DNA of 55,977 nt from Comamonadaceae bacterium (lineage in GTDB: Bacteria > Pseudomonadota > Gammaproteobacteria > Burkholderiales > Burkholderiaceae_C). The position numbers and the translations under genes were made by a program. The notes beneath the pieces were generated by a model. That model did not search any database. It saw only the letters and a list, made by a program, of their open reading frames with translations, and was not told the DNA's origin. The first letter of the stretch is position 1, and each line of letters opens with the position of its first letter. The DNA lies in NCBI GenBank assembly GCA_013297925.1, contig JAAFJC010000016.1, positions 1 through 55,977 of the forward strand. The letters are read 5' to 3'. Of the stretch, positions 52,514-55,977 are shown one piece after another.

Positions 52514-53410
52514 CTAAAAGCGAAGTGACCCAGCCGCTTTTTGCCCCACAGCCAGCGGCAAATCAAACGGCGCATCATCCGCGCGCACCACCATCGCATT
52601 CATGCCAAAAGTGATCGCGCCGTCCACGCGTGCATCCTGCCGGTAGGTTTGCAGCATCTGGCTGACTTCGGGGCTGCTCACAGCGGTTTGCGGGTTCACA
52701 TCGGGAATCGGGCAGCGCGGGCAGGGCTTGATCAGGGCCAGCTGAAAATCCGTCTCGCCACCGGAAATGTTGAGTTCATCCGTTCTATCTTCGTCATGCG
52801 ATTGCAAGCCGGAGAGCACGATATTTGGGCGGAAGCGCTCGATGGTCACGGCCTCTTGGCCAGCTGCCGTAAGCCGTGCGTTGAGATCATCCAACGAAGC
52901 TTCGCTGAGTACCAAAATGGGGTAACCATCCGAGAATTGGTTAAGCGCTTGCTTGCCTTTCGTCCACTTCACATTAGAAGCACGTTTGTGCTCAGGATCA
53001 AAGCGCACGAGGCGCAGCTTCATCGCGGGCAGGCCAGCAGGGCGCTCGTGCATCAAAAAATCGGTGAACCATTGCGCAGCGGTATCGCCCATGTCGAAGG
53101 CGGCGCATTCATCGTTCCACACGCGTACTTTGCAGGGCTGCTCAACGGCATCCAGCGCAATATGCAGTGCGAGCATGCCCGGTGCTCGCAGTACCATCTC
53201 AAATTGTTTGAGTTGGGGCTGGATGAGCGCCATGCGTGGCAGCTCGCGCTGGCTGAGAAATTCGCCTTGTTCGTCAACGACCATCCAGGCACGGTCAAAC
53301 TCCAGCCCCGTTTCAATCACCAGCGTTTCTTTGAGCTCGACACCCGCGCAGGATTTGACGGGATAAACGAAAAGGCGGCTGATGGTGGCGTTCAGGTCAA
53401 AGTCGGACAT
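52514..53410 (-). CDS. MOSC-domain protein (YcbX-like)
   Basis: A 298-residue protein with an N-terminal MOSC_N barrel (LFVYPVKSCAGVELKETLV, GLEFDRAWMVVDEQG) and a C-terminal MOSC domain with the cofactor cysteine in IKPCPRCPIPDVNP. The family binds molybdenum cofactor in its sulfurated form; YcbX and mARC members reduce N-hydroxylated compounds. There is no extra ferredoxin domain, unlike E. coli YcbX, so it needs a separate electron donor. Substrate unknown. Confidence 0.92.
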   Translation of the reverse strand: MSDFDLNATISRLFVYPVKSCAGVELKETLVIETGLEFDRAWMVVDEQGEFLSQRELPRMALIQPQLKQFEMVLRAPGMLALHIALDAVEQPCKVRVWNDECAAFDMGDTAAQWFTDFLMHERPAGLPAMKLRLVRFDPEHKRASNVKWTKGKQALNQFSDGYPILVLSEASLDDLNARLTAAGQEAVTIERFRPNIVLSGLQSHDEDRTDELNISGGETDFQLALIKPCPRCPIPDVNPQTAVSSPEVSQMLQTYRQDARVDGAITFGMNAMVVRADDAPFDLPLAVGQKAAGSLRF

Positions 53411-53479
53411 GGCGGGCTCGCGAAAAGGTCAAATGATGAAAAACTGCACCCAATTGTGCCGCCTTCTACAATTCTCTGA

Positions 53480-54583
53480 ATGAAAACCGAGATTTGTATT
53501 CGAGGTGCTGGCGTAGTCGGGCAAGTCTTGACGCTGCTGCTGGCGCGCGCCCGCATTCGCGTGAGTCTGCAAGCCGCCAAACCAACAGCCGCAAAAAGCA
53601 GCGATATTCGCAGCTTCGCCCTGAACGCAGCCTCGCGTCAGATGCTCATAGATTTGCGAGTGTGGCCGCAAGAGGCTACGCCCGTGCAGCATATGAAGGT
53701 CTGGGGCGATCAATCTGGGCATATCGCCTTTGATGCGCAAGCTGAGCCCTTGGCGTGGATTGTGGATGCCGCAGCCCTGCAAGAGCGCCTCACACAAGCC
53801 ATGTCTTTCGCCAGCGAAGTCAGCGTTGTGAACGAAGCTTCTGCCCAAGAGGCTGCGCTCACCGTGATTTGCGAAGGCCGCGTGAGCCAAACCCGCGAGG
53901 CTACCGGCGCTGCGTTTGAGCAGTTTGCCTATGAGCAAACGGCCATTGCTGCACACATCAAGTGCGACATGTCGCATGAAAATACCGCTTGGCAATGGAT
54001 GGATGAATCCCAAGTCTGCGCCTTGCTTCCCCGAGGCGAAAGCCAAGCGGGGAACTCTGCTGCTTTGGTGTGGTCAGTCTCCCGTGAGCGCGCGGCGAGT
54101 CTGCAATCGATGAACGAAGAAGAATTCGCCGATGCCTTGCAAGAAGCCACGCGTAATCAGCTGGGCGAATTGCAGCTTGCCAGCGAGTGCGCCAGCTGGC
54201 CTCTCGTGCTCGCGCAAGCGCAGCAATGGTGTGGGCAAGCTGACTGGGGTGCTTGGGTTTTGGCGGGGGATGCGGCGCATGCGGTGCATCCCTTGGCAGG
54301 GCAAGGTTTGAATTTAGGCTTGGGTGATGCGGCAGAGCTGGCCAGTGTGCTGGCCGATAAGCCGTATTTCCGAAGCTACGGGGATATGAAGCTGCTGCGA
54401 GCCTATGAGCGAGCGCGCAAGGCCGATGCGGCCATGCTGCGTTTGGCGACAGACGGTTTGCAGCGCAGCTTCAGCCACCCAGACGCACGTGTGCAAAGCC
54501 TACGCAACTGGGGGATGAAAAGCCTAGATGCGGCCTCGCCACTCAAATCTTGGCTAATGCGCCAAGCCTCGGGTGTGCGCTGA
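53480..54583 (+). CDS. FAD-dependent ubiquinone-biosynthesis hydroxylase (UbiH/UbiF family)
   Basis: A 367-residue flavoprotein monooxygenase. The N-terminal flavin motif is CIRGAGVVGQVLTLLLARA and the second motif is WVLAGDAAHAVHPLAGQGLNLGLGDAAEL, the diagnostic Ubi hydroxylase block. It would add a hydroxyl to the ubiquinone ring in the cytosol; which position (C1, C5 or C6) cannot be decided. It is divergent from the MOSC gene and 52 bp before dsbC. Confidence 0.9.
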   Translation: MKTEICIRGAGVVGQVLTLLLARARIRVSLQAAKPTAAKSSDIRSFALNAASRQMLIDLRVWPQEATPVQHMKVWGDQSGHIAFDAQAEPLAWIVDAAALQERLTQAMSFASEVSVVNEASAQEAALTVICEGRVSQTREATGAAFEQFAYEQTAIAAHIKCDMSHENTAWQWMDESQVCALLPRGESQAGNSAALVWSVSRERAASLQSMNEEEFADALQEATRNQLGELQLASECASWPLVLAQAQQWCGQADWGAWVLAGDAAHAVHPLAGQGLNLGLGDAAELASVLADKPYFRSYGDMKLLRAYERARKADAAMLRLATDGLQRSFSHPDARVQSLRNWGMKSLDAASPLKSWLMRQASGVR

Positions 54584-54635
54584 TGCAGTGCGTGTTACCT
54601 TGGGATAAAGTGTTGAGTTCTCTTGAAAGATAACG

Positions 54636-55391
54636 ATGTTGATTAAAAAATACCTAATTGCTATTAAATTAGTAGCTGCTTGCGCAGTATTTATGCCGGC
54701 GACCGGCGCTTTTTCTCAATCAAATGGTGCTTTACCTGCTGCGCAGGATGCCGCTGTGCGCAAAACACTGGCCGAGCGCCTGCCCAATTTGCCCAAGATT
54801 GACGAAATCAGCCGCTCAGCCATGCCTGGCTTGCTCGAAGTGCGTATCAACGGCTTCGATATCGTCTATGCAGATGCAGAAGGCAATTTCCTGATCCAAG
54901 GCAACCTGATTGACACCAAAGCGCGCCGCAATCTCACGGAAGAGCGCATCGAAAAGCTCACAGCGGTCGATTTCGATGCATTGCCCTTTAAAGATGCCTT
55001 CACCATCGTGCGCGGCAATGGCAAGCGCAAAGTCGCCGTCTTTGAAGATCCCAATTGCGGCTACTGCAAGCGCTTTGAACGCGATCTACAGAGCGTCAAC
55101 AACGTCACCATCCATATGTTCCTCTATCCCATCCTCGGGGCAGACTCCACAGCGAAATCCCAAAACATCTGGTGCAGCAAAGACAAAACCAAAGCCTTCC
55201 TCGATTGGATGGTCAAAGATGCCACGCCCCCAGCCGCAGCATGCGATGCCAGCGCGCTGGCGCGCAATGTGGAGTTCGGCAAGAAATACCGCATCACAGG
55301 TACCCCAACATTGATCTTCGCCGATGGCTCACGTGTGCCAGGCGCTATTCCCGCCGCTCAAGTCGAGAAATTCCTCTCGGAAGCCAAATAA
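54636..55391 (+). CDS. dsbC: Periplasmic disulfide isomerase DsbC, repeat-derived signal peptide
   Basis: A 251-residue thiol:disulfide interchange protein. A dimerisation domain precedes a thioredoxin fold with the active site C141-G-Y-C144 in EDPNCGYCKRFERD and the cis-Pro loop GTPTLIFADGSR. It would reshuffle wrong disulfides in exported proteins. Signal-peptide residues 9-22 (AIKLVAACAVFMPA) are encoded by a 41-bp element, with likely cleavage after AFS, before QSN. GAAAGA lies before the ATG. The rRNA promoter region follows directly. Confidence 0.95.
   Translation: MLIKKYLIAIKLVAACAVFMPATGAFSQSNGALPAAQDAAVRKTLAERLPNLPKIDEISRSAMPGLLEVRINGFDIVYADAEGNFLIQGNLIDTKARRNLTEERIEKLTAVDFDALPFKDAFTIVRGNGKRKVAVFEDPNCGYCKRFERDLQSVNNVTIHMFLYPILGADSTAKSQNIWCSKDKTKAFLDWMVKDATPPAAACDASALARNVEFGKKYRITGTPTLIFADGSRVPGAIPAAQVEKFLSEAK
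54660..54700 (+). repeat. 41-bp dispersed element, copy 12 (in signal peptide)
   Basis: GCTAT-N7-GTAGC (T-G closing pair), TGCTTGCGCAG and ATGCCGGC, all intact. Sense orientation in dsbC, encoding residues 9-22. Confidence 0.92.
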
Positions 55392-55423
55392 AACGGCTCT
55401 TTTGGAAGAAATATCAAAAAAGC

Positions 55424-55453
55424 TTGCGCAGAGCCCAAATTCCGGTATATACT
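55424..55453 (+). promoter_or_regulatory. rRNA promoter P1
   Basis: -35 TTGCGC (55424-55429), 18-bp spacer, -10 TATACT (55448-55453), followed by AGCGAGCTCTGCTGA. The first of three similar promoters upstream of 16S. Confidence 0.65.
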
Positions 55454-55544
55454 AGCGAGCTCTGCTGATGAGAAACGATAAGGGTTTACCCGAATCGTGA
55501 TGGTTCTGAAAAGCGCCATCGGCATCAAAAGAAATCTCAAAAAA

Positions 55545-55574
55545 TTGACGAAGACAAGTTTTTCGGTATATAAT
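55545..55574 (+). promoter_or_regulatory. rRNA promoter P2
   Basis: -35 TTGACG (55545-55550), 18-bp spacer, consensus -10 TATAAT (55569-55574), followed by TTGAGGCTCTGCTGA. An A/T-rich stretch lies just upstream and could act as an UP element. Confidence 0.85.
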
Positions 55575-55654
55575 TTGAGGCTCTGCTGAAAACGCGGTCA
55601 AGTTGCTCTTCTAGGGCAAGCAGCCAAGAAAAAAGTAGAAAAAATCTGACTAGC

Positions 55655-55684
55655 TTGACGAATTAACGAAAAGTGTGTCATAAT
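55655..55684 (+). promoter_or_regulatory. rRNA promoter P3
   Basis: -35 TTGACG (55655-55660), 18-bp spacer, -10 CATAAT (55679-55684), followed by TCAAGGCTTCGCTGA. A/T-rich upstream. The remaining leader to 55883 should hold the antitermination (boxA-like TTACTTAAAAAATTA near 55742) and RNase III processing signals. Confidence 0.8.
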
Positions 55685-55883
55685 TCAAGGCTTCGCTGAT
55701 CGCAGTGAAGAAAACGAAAAAGAGTTAAATCTGCTTCGTTGTTACTTAAAAAATTACAGCCGATAAGCGTGGGTGTTTGAAGGCAATTGCCGAAAACGTC
55801 AGAGTCGAAAGACCGAGACACAAACACTCATGAGAAATTGAATGAAGATATATCTTCTTCAATTCCGATTGAGTAACAAGATC

Positions 55884-55977
55884 AAACTATAGAGTTTGAT
55901 CCTGGCTCAGATTGAACGCTGGCGGCATGCTTTACACATGCAAGTCGAACGGTAGGGTAGCAATACCTGAGAGTGGC
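55884..55977 (+). rRNA. rrs: 16S ribosomal RNA, 5' end (partial)
   Basis: AGAGTTTGATCCTGGCTCAG starts at 55891, which is position 8 in E. coli numbering, so the mature end is near 55884. ATTGAACGCTGGCGGCATGC and the CATGCAAGTCGAACGG block follow and fit betaproteobacterial 16S. The gene runs past the window edge. Confidence 0.97.

Noticed and set aside
1-55977. CRISPR array, tRNA genes, phage or transposase genes
   Set aside because: No regularly spaced repeats, cloverleaf sequences or mobile-element proteins were recognised; the dispersed repeats are irregularly spaced and carry no genes.

Overview
The window is a gene-dense stretch of a bacterial chromosome, most likely from the betaproteobacterial order Burkholderiales and probably the family Comamonadaceae. 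This rests on the E. coli-like S10 ribosomal gene order, three orphan Bug-type (tripartite tricarboxylate) receptors, paired DUF1501/DUF1800 genes, a dispersed C/G-rich palindrome of a kind I associate with Comamonadaceae, and the first ~94 nt of a 16S rRNA at the right edge. Genus cannot be fixed from the sequence. No tRNA, CRISPR array, transposase, integrase or prophage gene was seen.

Layout. 1-3410: 3' half of the S10 operon (end of rplW, rplB, rpsS, rplV, rpsC, rplP, rpmC, rpsQ), closed by a hairpin and followed by a peroxiredoxin instead of the spc operon. 4139-16996: a sugar-acid locus with a LacI-type regulator, a perfect 14-bp operator, IlvD/Edd dehydratase, HpcH/HpaI aldolase, a complete CUT1 sugar ABC importer, a Bug receptor, a Gfo/Idh oxidoreductase, aldose 1-epimerase, SMP-30 lactonase and a XylB-like SDR. 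Together they make a nonphosphorylative (Dahms-type) sugar oxidation route. 17041-22756: a four-PAS hybrid histidine kinase, then glcE-glcF (glycolate oxidase without glcD). 22763-28240, minus strand: DUF1501/DUF1800 pair, pyrF, htpX. 28310-31755, minus strand: a sigma70-like promoter and tandem glycine riboswitch driving dadA, a Bug receptor and a DUF3025 gene. 31910-33981, minus strand: a 59-aa small gene, a NYN-LOTUS protein and a third Bug receptor. 34046-42185: LysR regulator, aspA, a GltI-like binding protein and aapJQMP, with sigma54-type promoter motifs; an aspartate/glutamate uptake and use locus. 42270-54583: housekeeping genes (YafJ-like amidotransferase, pyrC, LivK-like receptor, M14 amidase, recQ, dacB, corA-like, ychF, MOSC, Ubi hydroxylase). 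54636-55977: dsbC, then three tandem rRNA promoters and the start of 16S.

The most unusual signal is a dispersed element of exactly 41 bp present in at least 12 copies, about one per 4.7 kb, plus two decayed candidates. It has a conserved hairpin (four core base pairs and a 7-nt loop, with covarying closing pair), then TGCTTGCGCA-like and ATGCCGGC motifs. Copies lie in 3' regions, 5' leaders and inside genes. In three unrelated positions (two Bug receptors and DsbC) the element itself encodes the hydrophobic part of the signal peptide, always in the same reading frame. Further copies lie inside glcE and the 5' end of an M14 peptidase gene, supply start codons to the aldose epimerase, and sit between the glycine riboswitch and dadA.
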